DNA of 64,000 nt from an uncultured Pelagibacteraceae bacterium (GCA_902572605.1 CACGGD010000002.1:124001-188000); one strand, 5' to 3'; shown: positions 20,504 through 32,178, counted from the stretch's first letter. The notes: generated by a model from the sequence alone, not told the origin. Numbers and translations are program-made.

Positions 20504-21295
20504 ATGAATAAAGGTAATAAACTATACGAAGGTAAAGCTAAAATTATCTACGAAACTAAAGATAAAAATTTAGTTATTCAACATTTTAAAGACGATGCAA
20601 CTGCTTTTAATAATTTAAAAAAATCAAAAGTAGAGGGTAAAGGTGTCTTAAATAATAGAATTTCAGAGTACATTTTAACTAATTTAACTCAATGTGGAAT
20701 AAAAACTCACTTGGTCAAAAGACTAAACATGAGAGAACAACTTATTAGAAAGGCGGAAATATTTCCTATTGAATTTATAGTCAGAAATATTGCTACAGGA
20801 TCTTTAACTAAAAGATTAGATATTTCTGAAGGGACTATATTAGAAAAACCTTTATTGGAGTATTGTTATAAGAAGGATGAACTACAAGACCCTATTGTTT
20901 CAAAAGAACATATTTATTCTTTTGGCTGGGCGACTGAAGAAGAAATAAAAGAAATAGATAAAACTACTTTAAGAATTAATGACTTATTGCTTGGACTGTT
21001 TAGAGGTATAGGAATAAAGTTGGTGGATTTTAAGATAGAGTACGGTAAGGCCTGGAATAAAGACACAGAACAAAAAGAAATCGTCCTCGCTGATGAAATT
21101 AGCCCTGATACCTGCCGATTGTGGGATGTAAAAACTGAAAAGAAATTAGACAAGGACAGATTCAGAAAAGATTTAGGAAATATTATTCAAGGATATCAAG
21201 AAGTAGCCAGAAGATTAGGTATTATGCCCGAAGAGACAAATATAAGTGAGGTAAACTTCGGCAAAGCTACTTCAATTAAATTTAAGAAAAAATAA
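20504..21295 (+). CDS. purC: Phosphoribosylaminoimidazole-succinocarboxamide synthase
   Basis: KLYEGKAKIIYETKDKNLVIQHFKDDATAFN, FIVRNIATGSLTKRL, VLADEISPDTCRLWD. Confidence 0.97.
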   Translation: MNKGNKLYEGKAKIIYETKDKNLVIQHFKDDATAFNNLKKSKVEGKGVLNNRISEYILTNLTQCGIKTHLVKRLNMREQLIRKAEIFPIEFIVRNIATGSLTKRLDISEGTILEKPLLEYCYKKDELQDPIVSKEHIYSFGWATEEEIKEIDKTTLRINDLLLGLFRGIGIKLVDFKIEYGKAWNKDTEQKEIVLADEISPDTCRLWDVKTEKKLDKDRFRKDLGNIIQGYQEVARRLGIMPEETNISEVNFGKATSIKFKKK

Positions 21296-21296
21296 A

Positions 21297-21536
21297 TTGA
21301 AATTTTCAGTCACAGTTACATTAAAAAAAGATGTGTTAGATCCTCAAGGTAAAGTTGTACAAAACACCTTACAAAACCTTGGAATGGAGAATCTAAAAAG
21401 CATTAGGCAAGGAAAATATTTTGAGATTGAGTTAAATGATAATGATCAAATTAAAGCAGAGAAAAAAGTTGATGATATGTGTAAAAAACTTTTGGCTAAT
21501 TTGATCATAGAGGATTACAAGGTTAACAAGATTTAA
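21297..21536 (+). CDS. purS: Phosphoribosylformylglycinamidine synthase subunit PurS (TTG start)
   Basis: VTLKKDVLDPQGKVVQNTLQNLGMENLKSIRQGKYFEIEL; between purC and purQ. Confidence 0.93.
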   Translation: MKFSVTVTLKKDVLDPQGKVVQNTLQNLGMENLKSIRQGKYFEIELNDNDQIKAEKKVDDMCKKLLANLIIEDYKVNKI

Positions 21537-22213
21537 TGAATTCATCGGTTATTGTTTTTCCAGGCTCAAATTGTGATAGAGATATTGCTTCTGCTTTAGA
21601 AAAATTCCAATTTAAAAACCAAATGGTTTGGCACAAAGAAACTAAACTACCCAAATCAGATTTAATTGTTGTTCCAGGTGGTTTCTCTTATGGAGATTAT
21701 TTAAGATCAGGAGCAATAGCAGGTAAATCACTGATAATTAATGAAGTTATTAAGGCAGCTAATCAAGGTTGTTTAGTTCTAGGTATTTGTAATGGTTTTC
21801 AAATATTGACTGAAACAGGATTGTTGAAGGGAGTATTATTGAGAAATAAAAATTTAAAATTCATTAACAAAGATGTGAATATTAAAGTCATTAACAATGA
21901 AACAAAATTTTCTAATAAATATAAAAAAGATCAAATTCTAAAAATTAATATTGCCCATAATGAAGGTAATTATTTTACAAATCCAAATCATTTAAAAGAC
22001 TTAAAAGATGAAAACTTAATAGCATTTAAATATTGCAATAAAAATGGAGTTATAAATGATGATTTTAATCCTAATGGTTCTTTAGAAAATATTGCAGGAA
22101 TATTTAATTCGAAAAAAAATATTTTAGGAATGATGCCTCATCCTGAAAGAATGGTTGATAACTTAATCTCTAATACAGATGGAGTAAATTTGTTTTCTAG
22201 TTTACTTAATTAA
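21536..22213 (+). CDS. purQ: Phosphoribosylformylglycinamidine synthase subunit PurQ
   Basis: [55 protein letters not shown]. Confidence 0.97.
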   Translation: MNSSVIVFPGSNCDRDIASALEKFQFKNQMVWHKETKLPKSDLIVVPGGFSYGDYLRSGAIAGKSLIINEVIKAANQGCLVLGICNGFQILTETGLLKGVLLRNKNLKFINKDVNIKVINNETKFSNKYKKDQILKINIAHNEGNYFTNPNHLKDLKDENLIAFKYCNKNGVINDDFNPNGSLENIAGIFNSKKNILGMMPHPERMVDNLISNTDGVNLFSSLLN

Positions 22214-22218
22214 AAATA

Positions 22219-24399
22219 ATGAAAATTACTAATCAAGTTGTAGAAAGTCATGGATTAAAGATAGAAGAATATTCTAATATAAAAAAACTTTTAAAAAGAG
22301 AGCCTAATTTATTAGAACTTGGAATTTTTTCTGCTATGTGGAATGAACACTGTTCCTACAAATCATCAAGAAAACATCTAAAAAATTTACCTACAAAAGG
22401 AAAACATGTTATTCAAGGCCCTGGTGAAAATGCGGGTGTGATTGATATTGGGGATAATGATGCAATTATTTTTAAAATTGAAAGTCATAATCACCCCTCT
22501 TATATAGAGCCCTATCAAGGAGCTGCTACAGGTGTTGGGGGAATACTGAGAGATGTTTTTACTATGGGTGCAAGACCTATAGCACTTTTGAATTCAATTC
22601 ATTTCGGTTCACCAAATCATTTTAAAACAAAAAGTTTATTAAATGGGGTTGTTTCAGGTATTGGAGGATACGGAAACTGTATAGGTATACCAACAGTTGC
22701 TGGAGAAACAAAATTTAATAGTACTTACAATGAAAATATTTTAGTAAATGCTATGGCTGTAGGTCATGCACAAAAAGATAAGATTTTTTACTCTAGAGCC
22801 AAAGGTCTGAATAAATCTGTTGTTTATGTTGGCTCTAAAACTGGGAGAGATGGTATTCACGGTGCTTCAATGGCTTCTGCAGAGTTTGATGAAAATTCTG
22901 AAGAGAAAAAACCTACCGTACAAGTAGGTGATCCTTTTACAGAAAAATTATTAATGGAAGCTTGTTTGGAGTTAATGAAAGATAACTCTATTATTTCGAT
23001 TCAAGATATGGGAGCTGCAGGATTAACTTCCTCTAGTGTCGAAATGGCTTCCAAAGGAGAATTAGGTATTGAAATTAATCTTGAGAAAGTTCCTTGCAGG
23101 GAAGAAAATATGACTCCCTATGAAATGATGTTATCTGAAAGTCAGGAGAGAATGTTGATCATTCTTGAAGATGGAAAAGAAAAACATGCAAAAGAAATAT
23201 TTAAAAAATGGGATCTTGATTTTGTAGTAATTGGAAAAACTACTAATACCAATAAGTTGACACTTAAGTTTAATAATATTGTTAAAGGAGAAATTCCTAT
23301 AAATGCATTAGCCTCTGAGGCACCTATTTATGATAGAAAATGGGTTAAAAAAAAATTAAGTAAAAGTAAATTTGATATTAAAAAATTAAAAAATATCAAG
23401 ATAGAAGAAGCTTTAATTAAAATTTTATCTTCAGCTAATCATTCAAATAAAAGATGGATCACTAGTCAATACGATCAAATGGTAATGTGTGACACAGTTC
23501 AAAAGTCAGGAGCTGATGCTGCAATAATAAGAATACATAACAAAAAAAAGGCAGTAGCTGTCTCAGTAGATTCATCTTCAAACTACTGTAAAGCTCATCC
23601 TTTAACTGGTGGAAAGCAAATTGTTTGTGAAAATTGGAGAAATTTAATTTCTGTGGGCGCTACTCCTATTGCAATAACTAATTGTTTAAATTTTGGCAAT
23701 CCTGAAAATCCAAAAATTATGGGTGAGTTTGCAGAATGTTTAATTGGTATTAAAGAATCGTGTGAATACCTAAATTACCCAGTAGTTTCAGGAAATGTAT
23801 CTTTTTATAATGGAACAAATAAAAAAAATATCTCACCAACTCCAGTCATTGGAGGTGTTGGTTTAATTCAAAAATTAAAAGAACCTATAGATCATCAATT
23901 TAAAAAAGATAACAGTAGCATAATTGTTGTTGGTAAAACTTTTGGTCATTTAGAACAAAGTGTTCTTTTAGAAGAAATTTACTCTATTACAGATGGTCAG
24001 CCACCAGAAATCAATTTGCTTAATGAAAAAAATAATGGAGAGAGTGTTTTGTCTATTATTAAAAATAATCTAGTTAACTCTGTTCATGATGTTTCAACTG
24101 GAGGTATATTAATTACTCTAGCTGAAATGTCCATGGGTAGTAATTATGGTGTTAAAATTAATAAACCTAAAAAATTAACAAATTTATTTAAATACTTTTT
24201 TGGAGAAGATCAGAGTAGGTATATTTTAGAAGTTGATAAAAATAATATTGAAAAAGTTGAGAAAATACTAAAAAATAACAACGTTTTTTACGAGAATATT
24301 GGTTCAACTCAAAAAGACTTTTTTGAAATTGAGAAGGAAATGAAAATCAATGTTAAAGAACTGTATAAAATTAACAATCAGTGGTATAATAATTATTAA
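22219..24399 (+). CDS. purL: Phosphoribosylformylglycinamidine synthase subunit PurL (short type)
   Basis: [65 protein letters not shown]. Confidence 0.98.
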   Translation: MKITNQVVESHGLKIEEYSNIKKLLKREPNLLELGIFSAMWNEHCSYKSSRKHLKNLPTKGKHVIQGPGENAGVIDIGDNDAIIFKIESHNHPSYIEPYQGAATGVGGILRDVFTMGARPIALLNSIHFGSPNHFKTKSLLNGVVSGIGGYGNCIGIPTVAGETKFNSTYNENILVNAMAVGHAQKDKIFYSRAKGLNKSVVYVGSKTGRDGIHGASMASAEFDENSEEKKPTVQVGDPFTEKLLMEACLELMKDNSIISIQDMGAAGLTSSSVEMASKGELGIEINLEKVPCREENMTPYEMMLSESQERMLIILEDGKEKHAKEIFKKWDLDFVVIGKTTNTNKLTLKFNNIVKGEIPINALASEAPIYDRKWVKKKLSKSKFDIKKLKNIKIEEALIKILSSANHSNKRWITSQYDQMVMCDTVQKSGADAAIIRIHNKKKAVAVSVDSSSNYCKAHPLTGGKQIVCENWRNLISVGATPIAITNCLNFGNPENPKIMGEFAECLIGIKESCEYLNYPVVSGNVSFYNGTNKKNISPTPVIGGVGLIQKLKEPIDHQFKKDNSSIIVVGKTFGHLEQSVLLEEIYSITDGQPPEINLLNEKNNGESVLSIIKNNLVNSVHDVSTGGILITLAEMSMGSNYGVKINKPKKLTNLFKYFFGEDQSRYILEVDKNNIEKVEKILKNNNVFYENIGSTQKDFFEIEKEMKINVKELYKINNQWYNNY

Positions 24400-24629
24400 T
24401 GGCTCTTGCAGTAGAAGAAATTAAAAAACTTATAACCTCATCAATTCCAGATGCGTCAATAGAAATTAAAGATCTCATGGGTGATAACAATCACTATTCT
24501 GCTCTTATTAAGTCTAAAATGTTTTCTGGGTTAAGTAAAATTGAACAACATAAGTTAGTATATAAATCACTTAAGGGTAAAATGGGTAATGAATTACATG
24601 CTTTATCTATTACAACAGAAGAAAAATAA
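24399..24629 (+). CDS. BolA family protein
   Basis: Small protein; NNHYSALIKSKMFSGLSKIEQHKLVYKSLKGKMGNELHALSITT; next to monothiol glutaredoxin. Confidence 0.92.
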   Translation: MALAVEEIKKLITSSIPDASIEIKDLMGDNNHYSALIKSKMFSGLSKIEQHKLVYKSLKGKMGNELHALSITTEEK

Positions 24630-24946
24630 TGGAAATTAAAGAAAAGATAAAAAATTTAATTAATAGTAATGATGTTTGCCTATTTATGAAAGGAACTCCT
24701 GACTCTCCACAATGCGGTTTTTCAATGGCTGTATCAAATGTTCTTAAACATCTAAAAGTTAATTTTAATGGAGTTAATGTTTTGGAAGATGAAAATTTAA
24801 GACAAGGAATAAAAGAATTTAGTGATTGGCCTACTATACCCCAGCTATATATCAAAGGAGAATTTGTAGGTGGCTGCGATATAGTAAAAGAAATGTTTGA
24901 AAAAGGGGAGCTTTTAAATCTTTTGAAAGAAAAAAAAATAATTTAA
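24629..24946 (+). CDS. grxD: Grx4-family monothiol glutaredoxin
   Basis: VCLFMKGTPDSPQCGFSMAVSNVLK (CGFS), WPTIPQLYIKGEFVGGCDIVKEMFEKGEL. Confidence 0.96.
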   Translation: MEIKEKIKNLINSNDVCLFMKGTPDSPQCGFSMAVSNVLKHLKVNFNGVNVLEDENLRQGIKEFSDWPTIPQLYIKGEFVGGCDIVKEMFEKGELLNLLKEKKII

Positions 24947-25686
24947 TTTTTTTTAATAAAGCATATATCTGAATTTTTTAAATTACCTTTGTAAGTTATT
25001 ATCTTATTTATACTATTTTGTAAATAAACCTGATCCTCATTTTTAATAATGTTTGAGTTAAATAGTTTTTTTTCTTTTATATTTTCTAAAACTTTATCAA
25101 CTAGAACGTGGTCTATATTTCTATTATAATCGTAGTAATTAGGATATTTAAAATCTTCAATAACATAAACTCCTCCTTTTTTTAAATATTTAAATAAAAC
25201 ATTTAAACTTATTAAAATATCACTTAAATAATGAGAACCATCATCAATTATTATATCAAAAAAATTTGAGTTGGAGTCTAAGTTTATATTTTGTAAAGTT
25301 TTTTGTAATTGATTTTGATTATTAATATCTAAACCATAAACTTTAATATTTTTAGAGGAATACAGAAATTTAGAAATATTAATATCAAAGCAATAAATAG
25401 TAGAATTTGGAAAATATTTTACAAATGAAGCTGCTGAAGCTCCTGCATAAGACCCTATTTCTAAGATTTTTATTTTTTTTTCTTTTAAATGTTTAAAATT
25501 CTGAATGTAAAATTCTGAAAATCCGTGCCCTCTATCTTGAGTTGTCTTAAAAATATTTGCTTTATCACTACCATAATAATGTAATAGCTCATCCAAATCA
25601 TCTCTATTAACATTGTCTGAATCAATGTTAATCTTTTTTTTAATTTTATATAAGATTTTTCTTTTAAATAAACTAAAGAAATTCAA
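24943..25686 (-). CDS. Class I SAM-dependent methyltransferase
   Basis: KKIKILEIGSYAGASAASFVKYFPNSTIYCFDIN, FFDIIIDDGSHYLSDIL. Confidence 0.7.
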   Translation of the reverse strand: MNFFSLFKRKILYKIKKKINIDSDNVNRDDLDELLHYYGSDKANIFKTTQDRGHGFSEFYIQNFKHLKEKKIKILEIGSYAGASAASFVKYFPNSTIYCFDINISKFLYSSKNIKVYGLDINNQNQLQKTLQNINLDSNSNFFDIIIDDGSHYLSDILISLNVLFKYLKKGGVYVIEDFKYPNYYDYNRNIDHVLVDKVLENIKEKKLFNSNIIKNEDQVYLQNSINKIITYKGNLKNSDICFIKKN

Positions 25687-26304
25687 TTATCTAGAATAGT
25701 ATTCTATAACAAGGTTCGGCTCCATTATTATAGGATAAGGAACCTCTGCAAATTTTGGTACTCTGACTAATTTTGCAGTTTTATTTTTATCATCTAACTG
25801 TATGTATTCAGGCACATCTCTTTCTTTACTTTGAAGAGCACCATCTATAACAACTAATTTTTTTGATTTTTCTCTTACTTCAATCAAATCAGTTTCTTTT
25901 ACTAAATAGCTAGAAATATTAACTCTTTTTTTATTAACCTTAATATGTCCATGATTAATCATCTGTCTTGCAGAAAAAACTGTCGTAGCAAATTTCGCTC
26001 TATAAATTACTGTATCTAATCTACTTTCAAGTAATGCAATTAAATTTTCAGTTGTGTCACCTTTTTTAGCAAGAGCTTTTCTATAAATATTTCTAAATTG
26101 TCGTTCATTTATATTTCCGTAATAAGCCTTAAGTTTTTGTTTAGCTTGTAATTGAATTCCATAATCTGTAGGTTTCCCCTTTTTATTTTGTCCATGTTGT
26201 CCTGGAGGATACGCTCTTGAGTTAAAAGGACTTTTAGGTCTGCCCCAAAGATTGGCTTTTAACCTTCGGTCAACTTTATGTTTAGATTTAAGTCTTTTTG
26301 TCAT
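25687..26304 (-). CDS. rpsD: 30S ribosomal protein S4
   Basis: [38 protein letters not shown]4 domain [17 protein letters not shown]. Confidence 0.98.
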   Translation of the reverse strand: MTKRLKSKHKVDRRLKANLWGRPKSPFNSRAYPPGQHGQNKKGKPTDYGIQLQAKQKLKAYYGNINERQFRNIYRKALAKKGDTTENLIALLESRLDTVIYRAKFATTVFSARQMINHGHIKVNKKRVNISSYLVKETDLIEVREKSKKLVVIDGALQSKERDVPEYIQLDDKNKTAKLVRVPKFAEVPYPIIMEPNLVIEYYSR

Positions 26305-26344
26305 ATTTAAATGATGAGTTTTTATAAGGTTTCAGGGGTAATTG

Positions 26345-27073
26345 TCAATTATGGTTAATATTTTTTTTGCTTAAAGAACTAATAATACTAGCTAAAATCC
26401 TCAATTCTTTGTCGTTGGGCTCTAATCTGTAAATTAAATTGTTAATATTCATTAACATAGAGTGTTTTTTTTCAGTTGGTACAAAAAAACTTTTTTTTTC
26501 AAGTAGTTTTTTAAGATGTAAAACTAAAGACGAAATTTTCTTTTTTGAAGAAATTTTTAAACTTTTTTTGTCTTTTTCAAATTTTTTAAAGTTTATTAAT
26601 TTAAATATCTCATAACATATTAAAGTTAAAGAGTGAGATAAGTTTAATGACTTAAATTTTTTTGAGGTTGGTATTTGTAAAACAAAATTTGATAAGGATA
26701 AATCATCATTTGATAAACCAGATGCTTCAGGGCCAAACATAAGTCCGAATCTTGTATTATTTTTTGATTTAATCATTTTTAAAAAATGATTAATAGAAAT
26801 ATGTCTCTTATTAATATCCCTTTTTCTTGCACTAAGGGATATAACTACATTAAAATCGTTAATCGCATCATAGGTACTGTTATAAATTTTTGCTTTTTTA
26901 AGAATATCATATGCTCCAACAGATGTAGCTTTAGCTTTATTATTTGACCAGGATTGTTTTGGGGACACTATGTGAAGTTTTGAAAATCCAAAATTTTTTA
27001 ATGATCTTGCACAAGCTCCTATGTTCTCACCAAGTTGAGGCTTTACTAAAATAAATCCAAATTTATTTTTCAT
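26345..27073 (-). CDS. TrmJ-like tRNA/rRNA methyltransferase (SpoU family)
   Basis: FILVKPQLGENIGACARSLKNFGFSKLHIVSP, GLMFGPEASGLSNDDLSLSNFVLQIPTS. Confidence 0.87.
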   Translation of the reverse strand: MKNKFGFILVKPQLGENIGACARSLKNFGFSKLHIVSPKQSWSNNKAKATSVGAYDILKKAKIYNSTYDAINDFNVVISLSARKRDINKRHISINHFLKMIKSKNNTRFGLMFGPEASGLSNDDLSLSNFVLQIPTSKKFKSLNLSHSLTLICYEIFKLINFKKFEKDKKSLKISSKKKISSLVLHLKKLLEKKSFFVPTEKKHSMLMNINNLIYRLEPNDKELRILASIISSLSKKNINHN

Positions 27074-28679
27074 TTAAATTAGCTGGAGCTTTTTCTTTAT
27101 AAAGTTTATAATCTAAACTATCTATTAAAGCTTTAAATGAAGCCTCAATAATATTTGGGGACACTCCAACAGTGAACCAGCTAATTCCAGTTTTATCGGT
27201 GCTCTCTATTAAAACTCTTGTAGTTGCCTCTGTTCCAGTATTTAAAATTCTTACTTTATAATCTAATAATTTTAAATCAGAAAAAAAATTATAATATTTT
27301 TCAACTTTCTTAAAATTTGATCTAATTGCATTGTCTAATGCATTAACGGGACCATTCCCCTCTCCATTGCATTCAATGTCTTTTCCATCAATTAAAAAAA
27401 CAACATTTGCTTTTGTTTTTATAGTATCTGATTTTGCTACACTAACATTATAACTTTTAACCTTTAAATATTCAGGAACTTTTCCTAAAAGCCTATTAGC
27501 TAATAATTCAAAAGAGGCATCAGCACCATCATACGAATACCCACTGAACTCTCTATCTTTGACTTCTTCTAAAATTTTTTTAACTTTTGGATCTTTTGAA
27601 TCAATTTTAATGCCATATTTTTCTAAACGAGAAAGAATATTTGATCTACCAGCTTGGTTGGAAACAACTATATTTCTGTGATTACCAACAAGCTTAGGAT
27701 CAACATGCTCATAAGTTTTTGGATCTTTTTGTACAGCAGATACGTGTAGACCTCCTTTATGAGAAAATGCAGATGCCCCTACATAAGCCATATTTTTATT
27801 TGGCTTTCTATTTAAAATTTCATCTAGCAGTCTCGAACATTCTGTTAATGAAGATAATTTATCTTTTTTAATATTAATCTCATATTTCTCACTAAATGAT
27901 TTTTTTAAAAAAAGTGTAGGTATAATTGACATTAGATTAGCATTGCCACACCTTTCACCTAAGCCATTAATAGTACCTTGAATTTGTCTAGCACCTGCCT
28001 CTACAGCAGCTAACGAATTTGCTACTGCATTTTCTGTATCGTTGTGGGCATGTATTCCAAGATTTTTTCCTGGTATAGTTTTGGAAACTTTTGAAACTAT
28101 TTCACTAATTTCATGGGGTAAAGTTCCACCATTCGTGTCACACAATACTAGCCATCTAGCCCCTGAATCATAAGCATGTTTAAGACAGTCTAGCGCATAA
28201 CTTGAATTAGCTTTATAACCATCGAAAAAATGCTCAGCATCAAACAAAAATTCTTTTTTATTTTTGACAAAGTGCTTTGTAGTTTCTTTAATATTTTCTA
28301 AATTTTCCTCATTTTTAATGCCTAAGGCAACTTTCACATGAAAATCCCAAGCTTTACCTACAACGCAAACTGCGGGTGAATTTGCATTCATTAAAGATGC
28401 TAACCCTGGATCATTATCAGCGCTTCTTCCTATCTTTTTTGTCATACCAAAAGCTGTGAAAATACTTTTTTTTAATTTTGGTGGATGAGAAAAAAATTTA
28501 GTATCATTGGGGTTTGCTCCTGGCCAACCTCCTTCAATGTAGTCAACTCCAATATCTGATAAAACATTTGCAATTTTATTCTTATCTTCAATAGAAAAAT
28601 CTACTCCTTCAGTTTGAGCACCATCTCTTAGTGTAGTATCAAATATATAAATTTTATCTTTACTCATTTTAATTTCCAA
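27063..28679 (-). CDS. cimA: Citramalate synthase
   Basis: IYIFDTTLRDGAQTEGVDFSIEDK, LGIHAHNDTENAVANSLAAVEAGARQIQGTINGLGERCGNANL; C-terminal LeuA allosteric-type domain. Confidence 0.93.
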   Translation of the reverse strand: MEIKMSKDKIYIFDTTLRDGAQTEGVDFSIEDKNKIANVLSDIGVDYIEGGWPGANPNDTKFFSHPPKLKKSIFTAFGMTKKIGRSADNDPGLASLMNANSPAVCVVGKAWDFHVKVALGIKNEENLENIKETTKHFVKNKKEFLFDAEHFFDGYKANSSYALDCLKHAYDSGARWLVLCDTNGGTLPHEISEIVSKVSKTIPGKNLGIHAHNDTENAVANSLAAVEAGARQIQGTINGLGERCGNANLMSIIPTLFLKKSFSEKYEINIKKDKLSSLTECSRLLDEILNRKPNKNMAYVGASAFSHKGGLHVSAVQKDPKTYEHVDPKLVGNHRNIVVSNQAGRSNILSRLEKYGIKIDSKDPKVKKILEEVKDREFSGYSYDGADASFELLANRLLGKVPEYLKVKSYNVSVAKSDTIKTKANVVFLIDGKDIECNGEGNGPVNALDNAIRSNFKKVEKYYNFFSDLKLLDYKVRILNTGTEATTRVLIESTDKTGISWFTVGVSPNIIEASFKALIDSLDYKLYKEKAPANLNEK

Positions 28680-30013
28680 ACTGTTTTATCTTGTTGATCT
28701 TCAATTACAATCCCTTGTCCTAACAAATCTTTCCTTATTTGATCAGCTAGAGTAAAATTTCCCTCTTTTTTTGCTTTAGTTCTTTCAGCAATTTTCTTTG
28801 AAATATAATCATCTGAAACTTTTATATTAGATTTTTTTAAATTCTCCCATTCTTGTTTATTGATATTAAATAAACCTATTAATTTACATGCATTATTAAA
28901 TAGCGATTTACTTTTTTTATCTCCATTACTCGCAGCATTATATAATTCGTGTATTTTAGCAATAAAGCCTGGGGTATTTAAATCATCTAATAAAGTTTCT
29001 GAAATATCTAAAATATTTGTATCTTTAGTTTCTTCATAAAGTTTGTACCATTTATCAATTATGTTTTTTTGATTTTGTAACAATTCATCATTCCAGTCCA
29101 ATGGTTGACTGTAATGTGCGCTCAATAAAGCTAATCTTACAACTTGTCCAGAGTATTGCTTCACAGCTTCTGAAATCGTAATGATGTTGCCTAAAGATTT
29201 AGACATCTTTTCTTTGTTAAATGTAACAAAGCCATTATGAACCCAATAATTCGCAAAACTTTCTGTAGAATTATTACTGCAAGACTGCGCAATTTCATTT
29301 TCATGGTGTGGAAAAATTAAGTCTAAACCTCCACCGTGTATATCAAAATTTTTTCCTAAATACTTTTCGCTCATGACAGAACATTCTAAATGCCAACCTG
29401 GTCTACCCCTTCCCCATGGCGAATTCCATCCTGGATCATTGTCTTCTGAAGGTTTCCATAAAACAAAATCTAATGGATTTTTCTTAAGATCAGAAATTTC
29501 TATTCTACTTCCAGCTTTTAATTCCTCTAAATTTTTATTTGATAACTTTCCATAGTTCTTGAAGGAATTAATGGCAAAATAAACATGACCTTTATTTTCA
29601 TAAGCATAACCTTTTTTTATTAAAGAGGAGGACATTTCAATCATCTCTTTGATATGTTCTGTTGCTTTTGGCTCTACAGTAGGGTCTAAACAATTCAAAC
29701 TTCTGCAATTTTCATGGAAAACTTTTGTGACTTCATTTGTGATTTCATTAATGCTTTTTTTATTTCTCTTAGAGGCTTCAATTATTTTATCATCTACGTC
29801 TGTAATGTTTCTTACGTAATTTACATTTGTTCCATAAATTAATCTTAAAACTCTAAACAAAATATCAAATACTACTAAACTTCTAGCGTTTCCTACATGC
29901 GGATTATCGTAAACAGTAGGACCACAAGCGTATAAAGAAATTTTCTTAGAATTTATTGGTTTAAAAATTTCTTTTTTTCTTGATAAGGAGTTAGTAAGTT
30001 GAAGATTACTCAT
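28664..30013 (-). CDS. cysS: Cysteinyl-tRNA synthetase
   Basis: YACGPTVYDNPHVGNARSLVVFD, WHLECSVMSEKYLG, GGGLDLIFPHHENEIAQS, KMSKSLGN. Confidence 0.98.
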   Translation of the reverse strand: MSNLQLTNSLSRKKEIFKPINSKKISLYACGPTVYDNPHVGNARSLVVFDILFRVLRLIYGTNVNYVRNITDVDDKIIEASKRNKKSINEITNEVTKVFHENCRSLNCLDPTVEPKATEHIKEMIEMSSSLIKKGYAYENKGHVYFAINSFKNYGKLSNKNLEELKAGSRIEISDLKKNPLDFVLWKPSEDNDPGWNSPWGRGRPGWHLECSVMSEKYLGKNFDIHGGGLDLIFPHHENEIAQSCSNNSTESFANYWVHNGFVTFNKEKMSKSLGNIITISEAVKQYSGQVVRLALLSAHYSQPLDWNDELLQNQKNIIDKWYKLYEETKDTNILDISETLLDDLNTPGFIAKIHELYNAASNGDKKSKSLFNNACKLIGLFNINKQEWENLKKSNIKVSDDYISKKIAERTKAKKEGNFTLADQIRKDLLGQGIVIEDQQDKTVWKLK

Positions 30014-30743
30014 TAAATTTGCAGACTGGTATAGGATTCATTTTGTGTAAATTTTTTTCTCTAATTTCTAAATATTTTTTATAATTAGGATCATTTTTAT
30101 TTTCCATAGCTTTTTCTAAATCTTCGTAACTCATTCCAAGTTGTTGAACATCGTTTCTTCCATCGTCCCATAAACCGTCGGTTGGCGGTGTATCTATTAT
30201 ATCTTGAGAAACACCTAAATGTTTTCCGAGTTCCCAAACTTGTGTTTTAGTACAATCAGCTATCGGAGAAATATCAACTCCACCGTCACCATATTTAGTA
30301 TAAAAACCAACGCCAAAATCTTCAACTTTATTTCCTGTGCCTACAACTATTCCATTATTAGCTGCTGCTACTTGATATAAAGTTGCCATTCTTAACCTCG
30401 CTCTAGAGTTTGCGTATCCATGATCATTATTAAATTTTGTTAAAACCTGAGAAAATGAAGTAAAAATTTTATCCATTTCTAATAAATGGTGCTCCACATT
30501 TTTATATTTTTGTTTTAACCATTTAGCATGTAACAAACTTAGGTCATGTTGAGATTTAATTTGTTTAATTGGCATCGTTAACACAATTGTTTTACGTCCA
30601 GTACTTGCACATAAAGTACTAACTACAGAAGAGTCAATTCCACCAGAAATTCCAACGATTAAAGCTTTCGGCTTATAAGATGCCGAATCGCAATAATTAT
30701 TGATCCAATTTGTAATAATTTCTGCTCTTTTTTTTACTTCCAT
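30006..30743 (-). CDS. nadE: NAD+ synthase (ammonia-dependent)
   Basis: ALIVGISGGIDSSVVSTLCAS, VVGTGNKVEDFGVGFYTKYGDGGVDISPIADCTKTQVWELGK. Confidence 0.95.
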   Translation of the reverse strand: MEVKKRAEIITNWINNYCDSASYKPKALIVGISGGIDSSVVSTLCASTGRKTIVLTMPIKQIKSQHDLSLLHAKWLKQKYKNVEHHLLEMDKIFTSFSQVLTKFNNDHGYANSRARLRMATLYQVAAANNGIVVGTGNKVEDFGVGFYTKYGDGGVDISPIADCTKTQVWELGKHLGVSQDIIDTPPTDGLWDDGRNDVQQLGMSYEDLEKAMENKNDPNYKKYLEIREKNLHKMNPIPVCKFNE

Positions 30744-30795
30744 AAATAGTACCTACCTCTCTTTTAAGGTTTGGTTTTAATAATTTCAATAACTA

Positions 30796-32178
30796 TTAAG
30801 ACGCTTCTTTAATAATATTTTTTGAATATTTAGAATTTTTCTTTATTTCCTCAGAAATTAGGAAAGCAAGTTCTAAAGCTTGTGAGGCATTTAATCTCGG
30901 ATCACAATGAGTTCTGTATCTATTAGATAAATCTCTATCTGATATTTTTTGGGCTCCACCAGTACATTCTGTTACATCTTGACCTGTCATTTCAACGTGA
31001 AGTCCGCCAGCGTAAGTTCCTTCAGATTGATGAATGCCAAACACATTTTTTACTTCTTTTAAAACACTGTCAAAAGGTCTGGTTTTTAGTCCGCTGGTTG
31101 CCTTAATTGTATTACCATGCATTGGATCACAAGACCAAATTACATTTAAACCTTCTTTCTTAACAGCTTTGATTAATTTAGGTAAAAACTCTTCTGCTTT
31201 GTTTGCTCCAAATCTAGAAATTAAAGTAAGTCTTCCAGCTTCATTTTTGGGATTTAAAATGTTGCAAAGCTTAATTAGTTCATCTGCTTTGAGCGAAGGT
31301 CCGCATTTCAATCCGATGGGATTTTCTATACCTCTACAAAATTCAACATGTGCACCATCTGGTTGTCTTGTTCTATCTCCTATCCAAACAAAATGAGCTG
31401 ATGTATCGTGATACTCTCCAGTTGTGGAGTCTACTCTTGTCATAGCTTCTTCGAATGGAAGTAAAAGAGCTTCATGCGAAGTATAAAAGTTGACTGTTCT
31501 TAGTCTTCTGTTGTTTTCAGGAGTTATTCCACAAGCTTCCATAAATGATAAAGCGTCACTTATTTTGTCTTCTATTTCTTTATATTTCCCTTTAGTCTTT
31601 TTATTTATAAATCCTAAGTTCCATAAATGAACTTGCCTTAAATCTGCAAATCCTCCTTGTGAGAATGCTCTAATTAAATTTAATGTAGAAGCAGATTGAG
31701 AATAAGCTCTGAATAATCTTTTCGCATCTGGAACTCTAGCTTTTTCTGTAAATTCCATACCATTAATATTATCACCTAGATAACTAGGTAGTTCTTTTCC
31801 ATCTTTTTCTTCAGTAGGTGAACTTCGTGGTTTTGAAAACTGTCCAGCAATTCTTCCAATTTTAATGACTGGCATTGAAGCTGAATGAGTTAAAACTAAA
31901 GACATTTGAAGAATAGCTTTAAATGTATCTCTTATATTGTCAGGATTAAATTCCTCAAAACTTTCAGCACAGTCTCCTCCTTGCAATAAGAAAGCTTTAC
32001 CCTTAACAACTTCCGCTAAAGATTGTTTTAATGATCTCGTTTCTCCTGCAAAAACTAATGGAGGATATTTCTTTACTTTGCTAAGTACTAAATCCAATTC
32101 TTTCTTATCCTTGTACACAGGTAAGTGTTTTGCAGGAAATTTAGTCCAACTGTTTAAATTCCATTTTTTCATATTCAA
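30796..32178 (-). CDS. Class II 3-deoxy-7-phosphoheptulonate synthase
   Basis: AFLLQGGDCAESFEEF, KIGRIAGQFSKPRSSPTE, WSCDPMHGNTIKATSGLKTRPFD, GLHVEMTGQDVTECTGG. Confidence 0.97.
   Translation of the reverse strand: MNMKKWNLNSWTKFPAKHLPVYKDKKELDLVLSKVKKYPPLVFAGETRSLKQSLAEVVKGKAFLLQGGDCAESFEEFNPDNIRDTFKAILQMSLVLTHSASMPVIKIGRIAGQFSKPRSSPTEEKDGKELPSYLGDNINGMEFTEKARVPDAKRLFRAYSQSASTLNLIRAFSQGGFADLRQVHLWNLGFINKKTKGKYKEIEDKISDALSFMEACGITPENNRRLRTVNFYTSHEALLLPFEEAMTRVDSTTGEYHDTSAHFVWIGDRTRQPDGAHVEFCRGIENPIGLKCGPSLKADELIKLCNILNPKNEAGRLTLISRFGANKAEEFLPKLIKAVKKEGLNVIWSCDPMHGNTIKATSGLKTRPFDSVLKEVKNVFGIHQSEGTYAGGLHVEMTGQDVTECTGGAQKISDRDLSNRYRTHCDPRLNASQALELAFLISEEIKKNSKYSKNIIKEAS

Noticed and set aside
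21297-21299. TTG start of purS as a possible annotation error
   Set aside because: The protein N-terminus aligns in length with PurS and the upstream purC stop is adjacent, so TTG is plausible.
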